This document shows positions 49,451 to 58,137 of a stretch of DNA of 64,000 bases, in pieces. Positions within the stretch are counted from its first letter, which is position 1; every line of letters begins with the position of its first letter. The stretch comes from GCA-2733415 sp965178635 (lineage in GTDB: Bacteria > Bacteroidota > Bacteroidia > Flavobacteriales > Flavobacteriaceae), in the NCBI GenBank assembly GCA_965178635.1, contig CBCXVT010000030.1, positions 1 to 64,000 on the forward strand. Reading direction: 5' to 3'. Under the pieces are notes generated by a model. It was given only the letters and a program-made list of their open reading frames with translations. It was not told the DNA's origin and ran no database searches. The translations under genes were made by a program, and so were the position numbers.

Positions 49451-50223
49451 GTGTCGCATCATACCGGTTTTAACATTTAATGGCTTTGCCCTTGTAAAAA
49501 CTAAAGAATTTGGTTCTAATGCACGTATGATTGGTAATGCTGTACAAGCAGCTAAAGTATATAATTCAAGAAATGTTGATGAATTAGTTTTTTTTAGATA
49601 TTTATGCGTCGGATAAAAATCGAAAAATGAATTTGCAAATGGCACGTTTAATTATAAACGAATGCTTTATGCCAGTAGCATTAGGAGGTGGTATAAAAAC
49701 GTTAGAAGATATAGACAATTTATTAGCTATTGGCGCAGATAAAGTAGTACTGAAAAGTAAAATAATTGACGACCCAGAATTTATAAATGAAGCCTCTGCT
49801 GTTTATGGAAATCAATGTATTACGTTAGCTATTGACGCCATCAAAAAAGAAGATGGACACTATTATTTATACAATAGATTAGATAAAAAACTATTATTAT
49901 TTAACTTTTTAGAAAAACTAAAAAATTACAATTTTGGAGAAATAATTCTAACATCTGTAAATAATGATGGAATGATGAGTGGTTTTGATATAGAATTGGT
50001 GCAGCAAGTTGAAAAAATAACGAATGTGCCAATTGTGGTTTCTGGTGGTGCAGGAGTGCCAAATCATGTTAAAGAATTATTTTCTAAAACACATATTGAA
50101 GCTGTTGCAGCTGCAAGTATATTTCATTTTACACGTTACACTCCAAGAGACTTAAAGTTGGCAATACAAAGCGTTGGTCGCCCTGTTAGATTAGTTGAGA
50201 AAGACTTTATTCCAGAAAATTAG
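49443..50223 (+). CDS. HisF-like acetamidino-modification subunit (frameshifted)
   Basis: About 259 residues of the HisF barrel. In true HisF the first catalytic residue is Asp11 in 'CLDV'; here the N-terminus is MLKCRIIPVLTFNG, with Thr at 11. The second, Asp130-equivalent, is present at about 131 (LAIDAIKKEDG). Losing Asp11 should abolish the cyclase reaction but keep the ammonia tunnel from HisH. This matches the AglZ/HisF2-type proteins of acetamidino pathways. One extra T near 49590, in the run coding LVFLDIYAS, breaks the frame. No gene follows for 83 bases. Confidence 0.85.
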
Positions 50224-50249
50224 GATCTTAATTCACAATCAATATTCAT

Positions 50250-50288
50250 TATACAAACACAATATTTGTTAAAAAAAGTCGTTGTATA
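50250..50288. repeat. inverted repeat in the gap before pseG-pseH
   Basis: TATACAA (50250-50256) and TTGTATA (50282-50288) are seven-base inverted copies 25 bases apart, with an inner ACAAA/TTTGT pair and the promoter-like AATATTTG between them. No T-run follows the outer arms, so it is not a clear terminator. It could be an operator or an RNA structure. Confidence 0.3.
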
Positions 50289-50306
50289 GGGGTTTAGGAC
50301 TTAAAA

Positions 50307-51782
50307 ATGATAAAAAAAATACTTTGTAGAGCAGATGGAAATGCTAAAACTGGCTTAGGGCATTTGTATAGAATGTTAGCAATTGCCGCGTTTTATAAAG
50401 AAGAGTATGAGCTTGTAATTTTAACTCATAAAACATCCGTACTTTCTATTATTCCAGAGGAATATACTACAATATGTATCCCAGAAGAAATAGCAATATC
50501 TAATGAACCTAAATGGTTGTCAACCAAATATAAATCATCTGAATATATCATAGTTGCTGATGGTTATCAATTTGTAAGCAGTTATCAAAAGGAAATTAAA
50601 AACCTTGGATATACATTGTTATATGTAGACGATTTAACTACGGAATACATGTATGCAGATATAGTAATTAATCATTCACCACATTGTACGGTAAAAGATT
50701 TTAAAGCTGAGAATTATACACAATTTGCTTTGGGTACAGATTATGCTATGTTGCGATCAAAATTTAATGAAGTAGCACTATTAAAAAGAAGTATTCTTAA
50801 TATTGAAAACGCTTTTGTTTGTTTTGGTGGTGCTGATCAATATGATTTATCATTAAAAGCAACAATGGCATTATTAAATAATAAAAATATAAAAGAAATA
50901 CATGTCGTTTTGGGTGGTGCTTATGTGCATCAGAAAATTTATGATGTAGCAAAGGACAATAAAGAAGTGCATTTATATAAAAATCTAGACGAAGTTTCTT
51001 TGTGTGAATTAATGCAATCTTGTCAAATTGCAATAGCCCCATCGAGCACAATATTATATGAGTTATGTTCTGTTAAAATGCCTATATTAAGTGGGTATTT
51101 TGTCGATAATCAAAAACATATAAATACAGAGTTAACCGAAAAGGGCGTTATTTTTAACGGTGGTGATTTTAGTAACTACACGAGTGTTGATTTTCAGCAT
51201 AAAATAGATAATATTTTAGAAAACGTTGATATTGAGAGTTACATTTTAAGGCAAGAAAAATTATTCGATGGCAAAAATAAAAGACGTTTTTTAAGTTTGT
51301 TAAATCAATTACACATCACGTGTAGAAAAGCGATAGAACAAGATTTAATTCAAGTTTATGATTGGTCTAATGATAAATTGGTTAGAGAAAATTCATATCA
51401 TTCAGAGCCTATAGAGTTAGTGAATCATACCAATTGGTTTTTAAAAAAAATAAAAGAATCAAATACGTTATTTTTAATCATAGAAGTAAATAGTAAACCA
51501 GCAGGAATAGTTCGTTATCATATTACAAACACACACGCTGTAGTTGGTGTTGTGGTATCTAAACCGTTTAGAGGTCAAGGGTTGGCAAGTAGTTTTTTAC
51601 TTGAAGCGGCGAGGGTATATTTTGAAACATTTGATAAGCCTATTTTAGCATATATTAAAAAAGTAAATATTGCTTCAGTAAAATCTTTCGAAAATGCGAA
51701 ATATGTATATTTTAAAGAGGAAACTATACAAGGAAGTAGTAGTTTTGTATATAAATTAGATAAGAAGAATGGTGTTAGATAA
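50307..51782 (+). CDS. PseG-PseH fusion: UDP-sugar hydrolase plus N-acetyltransferase
   Basis: 491 residues with two domains. Residues 1 to about 315 are PseG: CRADGNAKTGLGHLYRM holds the His19 that acts as base in the GT28-like hydrolase fold, and IAIAPSSTILYELCSVKMP closes the nucleotide site; it removes UDP from 2,4-diacetamido-2,4,6-trideoxy-altrose. Residues about 330-485 are a GNAT acetyltransferase with the acetyl-CoA loop VVVSKPFRGQGLAS, matching PseH, which acetylates C4-NH2 just before the PseG step. The order in the polypeptide is hydrolase first. It overlaps pseI by 14 bases. It is intact with no sign of an artefactual join. Confidence 0.88.
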   Translation: MIKKILCRADGNAKTGLGHLYRMLAIAAFYKEEYELVILTHKTSVLSIIPEEYTTICIPEEIAISNEPKWLSTKYKSSEYIIVADGYQFVSSYQKEIKNLGYTLLYVDDLTTEYMYADIVINHSPHCTVKDFKAENYTQFALGTDYAMLRSKFNEVALLKRSILNIENAFVCFGGADQYDLSLKATMALLNNKNIKEIHVVLGGAYVHQKIYDVAKDNKEVHLYKNLDEVSLCELMQSCQIAIAPSSTILYELCSVKMPILSGYFVDNQKHINTELTEKGVIFNGGDFSNYTSVDFQHKIDNILENVDIESYILRQEKLFDGKNKRRFLSLLNQLHITCRKAIEQDLIQVYDWSNDKLVRENSYHSEPIELVNHTNWFLKKIKESNTLFLIIEVNSKPAGIVRYHITNTHAVVGVVVSKPFRGQGLASSFLLEAARVYFETFDKPILAYIKKVNIASVKSFENAKYVYFKEETIQGSSSFVYKLDKKNGVR

Positions 51783-52797
51783 GTGTTTTATAATAGCTGA
51801 GTTATCAGCTAATCACGGTGGAGATATAGAAATAGCTAAAGAAACGGTTAGAGCGGCTAAGCGTGCTGGAGCTGATGCTATAAAGCTTCAAACGTATACC
51901 GCTGATACTATAACACTAAATGTGAAGTCAGATTTATTTAAAATAAACCAAGGTACAGCTTGGGATGGACAATATTTGTATGACTTATATAAAACAGCAT
52001 CTCTACCTTGGGAATGGCATAAAGATTTATACGATTTAGCAAAATCAGAAGGTTTAATTTGTTTTTCTTCACCATTTGATTTTACTGCGGTAGATTTTTT
52101 AGAAGAATTAAATACACCTATTTATAAAGTTGCTTCATTTGAAATTACAGATATTCCGTTAATTGAATATATAGCATCTAAGCTAAAACCAATTATTATT
52201 TCTACAGGTATTGCAACATTAGAAGACATAGAATTAGCTATTGCAGCTTGTAAAAAAATGGGGAATGATGATATTACAATATTAAAATGCACCTCTGCTT
52301 ATCCAGCAGCTCCAGAAGACGCAAATTTACTGACTATACCTGATATTACTCAACGGTTTGGTGTGAAATCTGGACTGTCTGACCATACTATGGGAACAGA
52401 AGCTCCAGTAGTGGCTGTGGCATTGGGGGCAAAAGTTATAGAAAAACATTTCATACTTGATAAAAAAATAGGTGGTGCAGATGCTCATTTCTCATTAGAC
52501 GAGCAGGAATTTACTGAAATGGTAAAGGCGGTACGATTGACTGAAAAACTAATGGGAAAGGTAGATTATGAAATGACAGAGAAAAAAGAATCAAGCCGTA
52601 CTTTTTCTAGATCATTATTCATTTGTAAAGATGTGGAAAAAGGAGAGGTTATAACTGATGAAAATATTAAATCTGTACGACCAAATAGTGGGTTACACCC
52701 AAAGTATTTTAATAAGGTGGTAGGAAAAACCTTTGCTAAGAGCGTTATAAAAGGTACGCCATTAAGTTTTGATATTATAAAAGAGGTTGTGAGATGA
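51769..52797 (+). CDS. pseI: pseudaminic acid synthase
   Basis: A 342-residue NeuB-family condensing enzyme that joins 2,4-diacetamido-2,4,6-trideoxy-altrose with phosphoenolpyruvate. The TIM-barrel part begins FIIAELSANHGGDIEIAK; KLQTYTADTITL and GLSDHTMGTEAPVVAVALGA are family markers; a C-terminal SAF (antifreeze-like) domain spans about 285-342. The start lies inside the pseG-pseH gene, and its stop overlaps the next gene by four bases. Confidence 0.94.
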   Translation: MVLDKCFIIAELSANHGGDIEIAKETVRAAKRAGADAIKLQTYTADTITLNVKSDLFKINQGTAWDGQYLYDLYKTASLPWEWHKDLYDLAKSEGLICFSSPFDFTAVDFLEELNTPIYKVASFEITDIPLIEYIASKLKPIIISTGIATLEDIELAIAACKKMGNDDITILKCTSAYPAAPEDANLLTIPDITQRFGVKSGLSDHTMGTEAPVVAVALGAKVIEKHFILDKKIGGADAHFSLDEQEFTEMVKAVRLTEKLMGKVDYEMTEKKESSRTFSRSLFICKDVEKGEVITDENIKSVRPNSGLHPKYFNKVVGKTFAKSVIKGTPLSFDIIKEVVR

Positions 52798-54104
52798 GAA
52801 TAATATTTGTAGAAAATCAATATAAAACATATTTTTTTGAAGCTATAGCTTCAAAATTAAAAGAAGAAGGACATGAGATATTCTGGATTATTCAAAATAA
52901 ATTATTTGCTCCAAAAGGTGATTTCAAGAAATTCATAATACCATATCCACAAGAAAAAGAATATCTAAAAATAGATGATGTAGATATTGATAATATTATT
53001 TATTCAGATAGAAATATTAATTATTTTGGTAAGGAGAACAAAAGTTATTTCTATTATTACAATGAGCAGATAAAAGAATTGATATATAAAATTAAGCCTG
53101 ATATTGCTTTTGGTGAATCTACATTGTTTCACGAACTATTAACAGGAAAGTATTGTAAAGAGTTAGGAGTTAATTATTTAAATCCATTACCCTGTAGATA
53201 CCCAACAGGAAAGTTTTCATTTTATTTATATGATACCTTAACCCCTTTTAAAGGGTGTGATGAAAATTTACCTAAAGATGAGGTTCTATTAATAATTGAT
53301 AATATTATTAATAGAAAAATTAGCCCAGATTACATGAAGCCTATACAAATAACTAAGGCTGAGAAATTAGCGAACAAACTCAAAAAAATAAAAGGTTTTT
53401 ATGTAGGGGATAAATATAATACTCCGAGTCCATTTGCTAAATTAAAAATTGAAAACAAAAAAAACAAATCAAAAACACTTTGGGACACTCTTGCTACTAC
53501 AGAAATTAAACACAGTAATAAGTTTAAAATACTTTATCCTTTACAAGTACAACCTGAAGAAAATATAGATGTTTGGGGTAGAAAACGCAGAGATCAACTA
53601 GCGGTAATACAACAAATAGAACGTAATTTGCCAGAGGATACTGTTTTGTATGTAAAACCCAATCCAAAACCAAAATATGAAGTAGATAACAAAATGATTG
53701 ATTTTGTGTCATCTTCTAAAAAAATAAGCATGGTGCACCATTCAGTGTCTATGACAGAAATATTTAATGAATTTGACTTAATTATTACAGTTACCGGTAC
53801 AGTTGCTATAGAAAGTATTTTATCAAACAAACCTGTAGTTAACTTAATTGAGACATTAAATAATACAGTAAAAAACTGTGTGTATTTGGAAAACTTAAAA
53901 GAACTTCCTCAAATAATAGAAAAAGTAAAAAACAACACATTTCCAAAGGCTTCAGAACAAGATAAAATAGACTTTATTAATTTGTTAAATAAAACAAGTT
54001 ATTTTGGTAATGTGTCTGATGTGTTAAGTGATAAAAACTGTATTGATGAAGATAATATAGTATTAATAACTAAAGCGTTTAATGACATCTTAAAAGAAAT
54101 TTAA
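52794..54104 (+). CDS. putative nonulosonate glycosyltransferase
   Basis: 436 residues, cytoplasmic, no helices. I do not recognise a named family with certainty. The C-terminal half has a GT-B nucleotide-site pattern: YVKPNPKPKYE, then MVHHSVSMTEIFNEFDLIITVTGTVAIESILSNKPVV (shown as parts), similar to capsule-synthesis and CDP- or CMP-sugar transferases. It directly follows pseI with a four-base overlap, and no other sialyltransferase-like gene is present, so transfer of CMP-pseudaminic acid is the likely role. This is inference. No close characterised homologue comes to mind. Confidence 0.5.
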   Translation: MRIIFVENQYKTYFFEAIASKLKEEGHEIFWIIQNKLFAPKGDFKKFIIPYPQEKEYLKIDDVDIDNIIYSDRNINYFGKENKSYFYYYNEQIKELIYKIKPDIAFGESTLFHELLTGKYCKELGVNYLNPLPCRYPTGKFSFYLYDTLTPFKGCDENLPKDEVLLIIDNIINRKISPDYMKPIQITKAEKLANKLKKIKGFYVGDKYNTPSPFAKLKIENKKNKSKTLWDTLATTEIKHSNKFKILYPLQVQPEENIDVWGRKRRDQLAVIQQIERNLPEDTVLYVKPNPKPKYEVDNKMIDFVSSSKKISMVHHSVSMTEIFNEFDLIITVTGTVAIESILSNKPVVNLIETLNNTVKNCVYLENLKELPQIIEKVKNNTFPKASEQDKIDFINLLNKTSYFGNVSDVLSDKNCIDEDNIVLITKAFNDILKEI

Positions 54105-54108
54105 TCTG

Positions 54109-54846
54109 ATGAAAAAAAAGCTAACTACATTAATAACTTTATTCTTGCCAAGTGTATTAGCTATTCCTTTTTTAAGAGTTTTAGGACATAAAATAGGGAG
54201 TAATGTTAAAATAGGGTTTAGTGTGTTATATCTAGATTATCTAGAAATAGATAACGATGTTTCAATCGGCCACTTTAATATTATCCTCAATCAAAAAATG
54301 TATTTAAAATCTAAATCGGTTATTGGATATTTAAACATATTGAAGGGACCTTTTAGTTTAATTTTAAAAGAAAAATCGGCAATAGGTAACAAAAATTATA
54401 TAACCAGAGGAGCTAAAGGAATAACATATGGTAACTCATTTCTTGAGTTAGGTCTTCTTACAAAAATAACTACAGGCCACCACTTAGATCTCACACAATC
54501 TATTAAATTTGGAGATTTTTCAATTTTAGCAGGTGTTCGGTCTCAGATGTGGACGCATGGGTATTATCATGCTAATACAGGAGCGGATAGAATAAGAATT
54601 GATGGAAAAATACATATTGGAAATAATGTGTACATAGGCACGAACTGTATTTTTAACCCTGGCATTAAAGTTTCAAATGCGATACATATAGGGGGAGGTA
54701 CAGTAATTTCTAAAGACTTAAAACTATCCGGAATGTATGTTGGACAAGGCCTTAGATTTATAGAAAATGATTTAAATACTATAAAAAATAAACTTCAAAA
54801 AGTAGAAGGTTTTGAATTGGTTGAACAGGTTTATATAAAGCAATAG
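54109..54846 (+). CDS. hexapeptide-repeat (LbH) acyltransferase
   Basis: A 245-residue left-handed beta-helix transferase. The C-terminal HIGNNVYIGTNCIFNPGIKV and HIGGGTVISKD repeats are typical, and MWTHGYYHA near 145-153 provides likely catalytic His residues. The first ~25 residues (LITLFLPSVLAIPFLRVLG) are hydrophobic and may be a membrane-associated helix. It probably acetylates a sugar of the repeat unit. It starts four bases after the transferase gene. Confidence 0.78.
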   Translation: MKKKLTTLITLFLPSVLAIPFLRVLGHKIGSNVKIGFSVLYLDYLEIDNDVSIGHFNIILNQKMYLKSKSVIGYLNILKGPFSLILKEKSAIGNKNYITRGAKGITYGNSFLELGLLTKITTGHHLDLTQSIKFGDFSILAGVRSQMWTHGYYHANTGADRIRIDGKIHIGNNVYIGTNCIFNPGIKVSNAIHIGGGTVISKDLKLSGMYVGQGLRFIENDLNTIKNKLQKVEGFELVEQVYIKQ

Positions 54847-54855
54847 TTAGTTTTT

Positions 54856-55839
54856 ATGAGTAAAGAAATAAAATGGATAACTACTGCAAAAGGAATTGGT
54901 ATTTTCCTTGTAGTTTTAGGACATGTAAATAGAGGGTTGAATAACGCAAATATTTATAATCAAAACTCGTTTTATGTGATAGATTATTTAATATATACTT
55001 TTCATATGCCTTTATTTTTCTTTTTGGCTGGTATTTTTTTTTTAAAAAGCTTAGATAAAAGAGGGTTTAAGATTTTTTCATTGGATAAAATAAACCTATT
55101 ATTATATTTATATATAATTTGGTCAATAATACAATTTGTAATACAACTTATTTTAAATAATTATATAAATGGCTCTATTTCATATAGTGATATTTTATAT
55201 GTATTTGTACAGCCCAAAGGGCAAATGTGGTTTCTATATGTATTACTTTTAATTTTCATCATAAATGCAGCTATCTTTTCAGTTATTAAAACAAATAATA
55301 ATAGAAAATATTTAATTGCTTTCTTACTTATTTGTAGTATACTCTTAAGAATAAACAAAATAACAGAAATTGTTATTTTAGATAAAATAGGCGTTAATAT
55401 ACTATTCTTTTATTTTGGAGTTATGTTTTCTCTATTTTCAATTAAAATGTATGCCTATAAACATTTTATATATCGAAGTATTGTTTTTATATTGTATTTA
55501 TTAGTTGTTTATTCAAATTTACTAGAAAATGATGTTATTTATGATAACCAAGTATTACCTGCGGTTTTAGGAGTAATGTTTATAATACTGTTGTCACTAA
55601 ACCCTTTAATACAGAAGGTTTTCAATTACATAGGACGATATTCTCTGGAAATTTATTTAGCACATATCATTTTCGCATCAGGGATTAGAATTATTTTAGA
55701 TAAATTCTTTCATGTAGATATATTAATATTACACATAGTTTTAGGGTTAGTTTTTGGTTTGTTAGCACCATTAACGTTATTGAAATTATCTGAGAGTCTT
55801 AAACCAATTAAATATTTATTTAAAAATGTCAGCTCCTAA
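54856..55839 (+). CDS. acyltransferase family 3 membrane protein
   Basis: A 327-residue integral membrane protein with about ten helices. The N-terminal WITTAKGIGIFLVVLGHVNR contains the catalytic His of the Acyl_transf_3 family, followed by IYTFHMPLFFFLAG. It would O-acetylate a polysaccharide on the periplasmic side, or carry an acyl group across. Its end overlaps the polymerase-like gene by 14 bases. Confidence 0.85.
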   Translation: MSKEIKWITTAKGIGIFLVVLGHVNRGLNNANIYNQNSFYVIDYLIYTFHMPLFFFLAGIFFLKSLDKRGFKIFSLDKINLLLYLYIIWSIIQFVIQLILNNYINGSISYSDILYVFVQPKGQMWFLYVLLLIFIINAAIFSVIKTNNNRKYLIAFLLICSILLRINKITEIVILDKIGVNILFFYFGVMFSLFSIKMYAYKHFIYRSIVFILYLLVVYSNLLENDVIYDNQVLPAVLGVMFIILLSLNPLIQKVFNYIGRYSLEIYLAHIIFASGIRIILDKFFHVDILILHIVLGLVFGLLAPLTLLKLSESLKPIKYLFKNVSS

Positions 55840-57139
55840 ACCAATTTTTTTATTAATAGTATCATTTTTTATTTGGTTTGTTGCTTATTTATCAATACCG
55901 GCAACGTACATAAAACTAGGAGATGCAATAGTATTTTCAGTTATAATTTTGATGTTGTATAATATCGCATTTATTTTAGGAACAGTAGGTGTTAAAACAG
56001 CAAATAAGGGAAAATCTGATTTTACAAAAAGAAAAAAAAGACAATTAGTTTTTATTCTATTTACAATAGGCTTTTTTGGTGTTTTAATAAAAATATATCA
56101 AAGATTTTTCATTCAAAAAATTTATTTTGCGGAAGATTTAGTAAGAACTAGAATAGATTTAATGAGTTCTGAATTGAGCTCGGGCTTTCTGGGTGTTATA
56201 TCAGCATTATCATATCCTTTTGCAACTATTTGTTTTTTATTATGCATTCTTTGGTATAAAGAATTGAAACTTAGAGAATTTATTGTTATTGTTTTAATGG
56301 GACTCTTTCCAATATATGACGCGCTTCTGACCGAGAGTAGATTAATTATTGTTGTTATTATTATAATGCTTATTTTTACACTTTTAAATTCTAATCTTTT
56401 TAAAAAGATAGTGATAATAAAATTACACAAGATAATTTTATTTAAAGTTCCCAACGTTTTTTTCAAAAGAAAAACACTAATTGTCTTAGGTATATTATCA
56501 ATTGTTTTTATAAGTTTTAGTGTTAAGGTTATGAATAACAGATTGTCAACATTTGCTTATCGTGATACATTAAGAGTTTGGGAGATTTATCATGAAACTA
56601 AAATAGATGATGATTTTAAAGAGGAGGTGACAAGTTCAAAAGCTTTAGATAAAAACAAACTTATAGGGTTATATAGTCTTAAACATTATTTAGCACATAG
56701 TGTTTTTGAATACACTAGATTGCTTAATCATTTAGAGTATACCACAGGGTATTATTATGGTGGTTTTCAGTTGTATGTTTACTTTAAAGTTCTCAAAGCT
56801 CTTAAAATTAATATTCCCTCATTCTCTCAAATGAGTAAGATTACATATAAAGAAGCAGTTTATACAACTTTTTGGGGCCCCTTTTATATTGATTTTGGAA
56901 TATTCGGGATTCTTATTAGTTTCTTTTTAGGTAGGTTTTCTAAACAAAAATATTTAAACGCAAAAAATGGCTCAGAAGGAGATATTCTGATGTACTCATT
57001 TGTAGGAGTTGTTATTTTAGCATCATTTTTTGTAAATTTTTTAATGGGAGCAAATATCTATTTTTTGAATGCAATTTTAATTACAATATTCTTATTTAAA
57101 TACTGGCCTAATAAATTAATCTTTTCAAATAAAGAATGA
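55826..57139 (+). CDS. oligosaccharide repeat-unit polymerase-like protein 1
   Basis: A 437-residue membrane protein with about ten helices and a long periplasmic loop from about 265 to 355. In that loop the pattern KHYLAHSVFEYTRLL, then GYYYGGF, then YKEAVYTTFWGPFYIDFGIFG is shared with the protein at 61694-62956, so the two are paralogues of the Wzy/oligosaccharide repeat-unit polymerase type. It starts inside the acyltransferase gene and overlaps the following lipoprotein gene by four bases (ATGA). Confidence 0.72.
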   Translation: MSAPKPIFLLIVSFFIWFVAYLSIPATYIKLGDAIVFSVIILMLYNIAFILGTVGVKTANKGKSDFTKRKKRQLVFILFTIGFFGVLIKIYQRFFIQKIYFAEDLVRTRIDLMSSELSSGFLGVISALSYPFATICFLLCILWYKELKLREFIVIVLMGLFPIYDALLTESRLIIVVIIIMLIFTLLNSNLFKKIVIIKLHKIILFKVPNVFFKRKTLIVLGILSIVFISFSVKVMNNRLSTFAYRDTLRVWEIYHETKIDDDFKEEVTSSKALDKNKLIGLYSLKHYLAHSVFEYTRLLNHLEYTTGYYYGGFQLYVYFKVLKALKINIPSFSQMSKITYKEAVYTTFWGPFYIDFGIFGILISFFLGRFSKQKYLNAKNGSEGDILMYSFVGVVILASFFVNFLMGANIYFLNAILITIFLFKYWPNKLIFSNKE

Positions 57140-58137
57140 AAATAATCGCATCATATATGATGTTTATTTGTCTTGTTATTTCGTGTGAAAAGCAGACAGA
57201 AACTCCGACAGAAACTCCTAAAATTAATTTAAGTATTGATGATAAAAACTATGTAGTTAATAATTCCCTTCCTAAAGGAGATGTTAGACGTTATGGTGTG
57301 TTTCCGAACAAGCCTGTTAACCAAAATAATCTTGGCAATATTATCAGGCTTGCTGCCAAAGGGGTGCCTATAACGTTCCCTAAAGGGGTGTATGAAACTA
57401 ATTTAGTATTCAATAAAATATCTAATATAAATATTGTATTTCAAGATGCCGTTTTTAGTGGGGGAATAAACATACTTAATGGTTCTCATACATTTAAATT
57501 TGATGGAAATGTAACGATATTGGATAAATTATTCATTCGTAAATCAAGTAATATTATTTTTGATAATGTAACACTAATGTCAGATACACTAAGGAATATT
57601 TACCATAAAGAAAATAGAGGGGTAAGTATTTATGTAGGGAGTAAAAACATTGAATTTAACACCTTAAAAATCACTGATACTGGCGGGAATTCAGATCGTT
57701 TTTATACGTATTCCGCAGCAGCATTACAAATTCATGGATGGAATAACAATCCTCAAAATATAACTATAAATACTTTAGAAATAACAAATTCTGCAAGAAC
57801 CGCATTGTATGTCACAGGAAAAGACCATAAATTCAAAAAAGTTACCATTACAAATTTTGGAATAGGAAGTACTAAAAACATGTTCGGTTTAGAAGATGCA
57901 AAACCAAAAGAAGAAACCGAATTTACTGGTTTATGGATGAATAAATGTGATAATTGTGAGGTAGATTCGTTAAGTATTGACAATACAAAACTAGGAGCTA
58001 CTTATAGTTTACGTTTAGGCGAAGGTGTTTATCATGAACCGTCATTCATTTATAATATTAATTTTAAGAATAAAGCAATAGGGATGACAATTAAAGATGA
58101 CATTCTTACAAATATTTTAGTTAAAAATGAATATTAA
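57136..58137 (+). CDS. beta-helix lipoprotein, paralogue 1
   Basis: A 333-residue lipoprotein: signal peptide with lipobox LVISC and acylated Cys17. After a linker the sequence is a right-handed parallel beta-helix resembling pectate-lyase-like proteins (for example NIEFNTLKITDTGGNSD, QIHGWNNNPQNITINTLEI). It shares GD-x-RRYGV, IHGWNNNPQNITIN, Y-x-TG-x-D and EFTGLW-x-NKC-x-(N/D)C with the protein at 59373-60419. Possible roles are cleaving, trimming or modifying the polymer at the cell surface, or binding it. No catalytic residues can be assigned. I know no named family. Confidence 0.6.
   Translation: MKIIASYMMFICLVISCEKQTETPTETPKINLSIDDKNYVVNNSLPKGDVRRYGVFPNKPVNQNNLGNIIRLAAKGVPITFPKGVYETNLVFNKISNINIVFQDAVFSGGINILNGSHTFKFDGNVTILDKLFIRKSSNIIFDNVTLMSDTLRNIYHKENRGVSIYVGSKNIEFNTLKITDTGGNSDRFYTYSAAALQIHGWNNNPQNITINTLEITNSARTALYVTGKDHKFKKVTITNFGIGSTKNMFGLEDAKPKEETEFTGLWMNKCDNCEVDSLSIDNTKLGATYSLRLGEGVYHEPSFIYNINFKNKAIGMTIKDDILTNILVKNEY

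Noticed and set aside
48836..50223. hisH and the HisF-like gene as part of histidine biosynthesis
   Set aside because: No other his gene is nearby, the HisF-like protein has Thr at the catalytic Asp11 position, and the pair is embedded beside an acetamidino-type amidotransferase in the pse locus.
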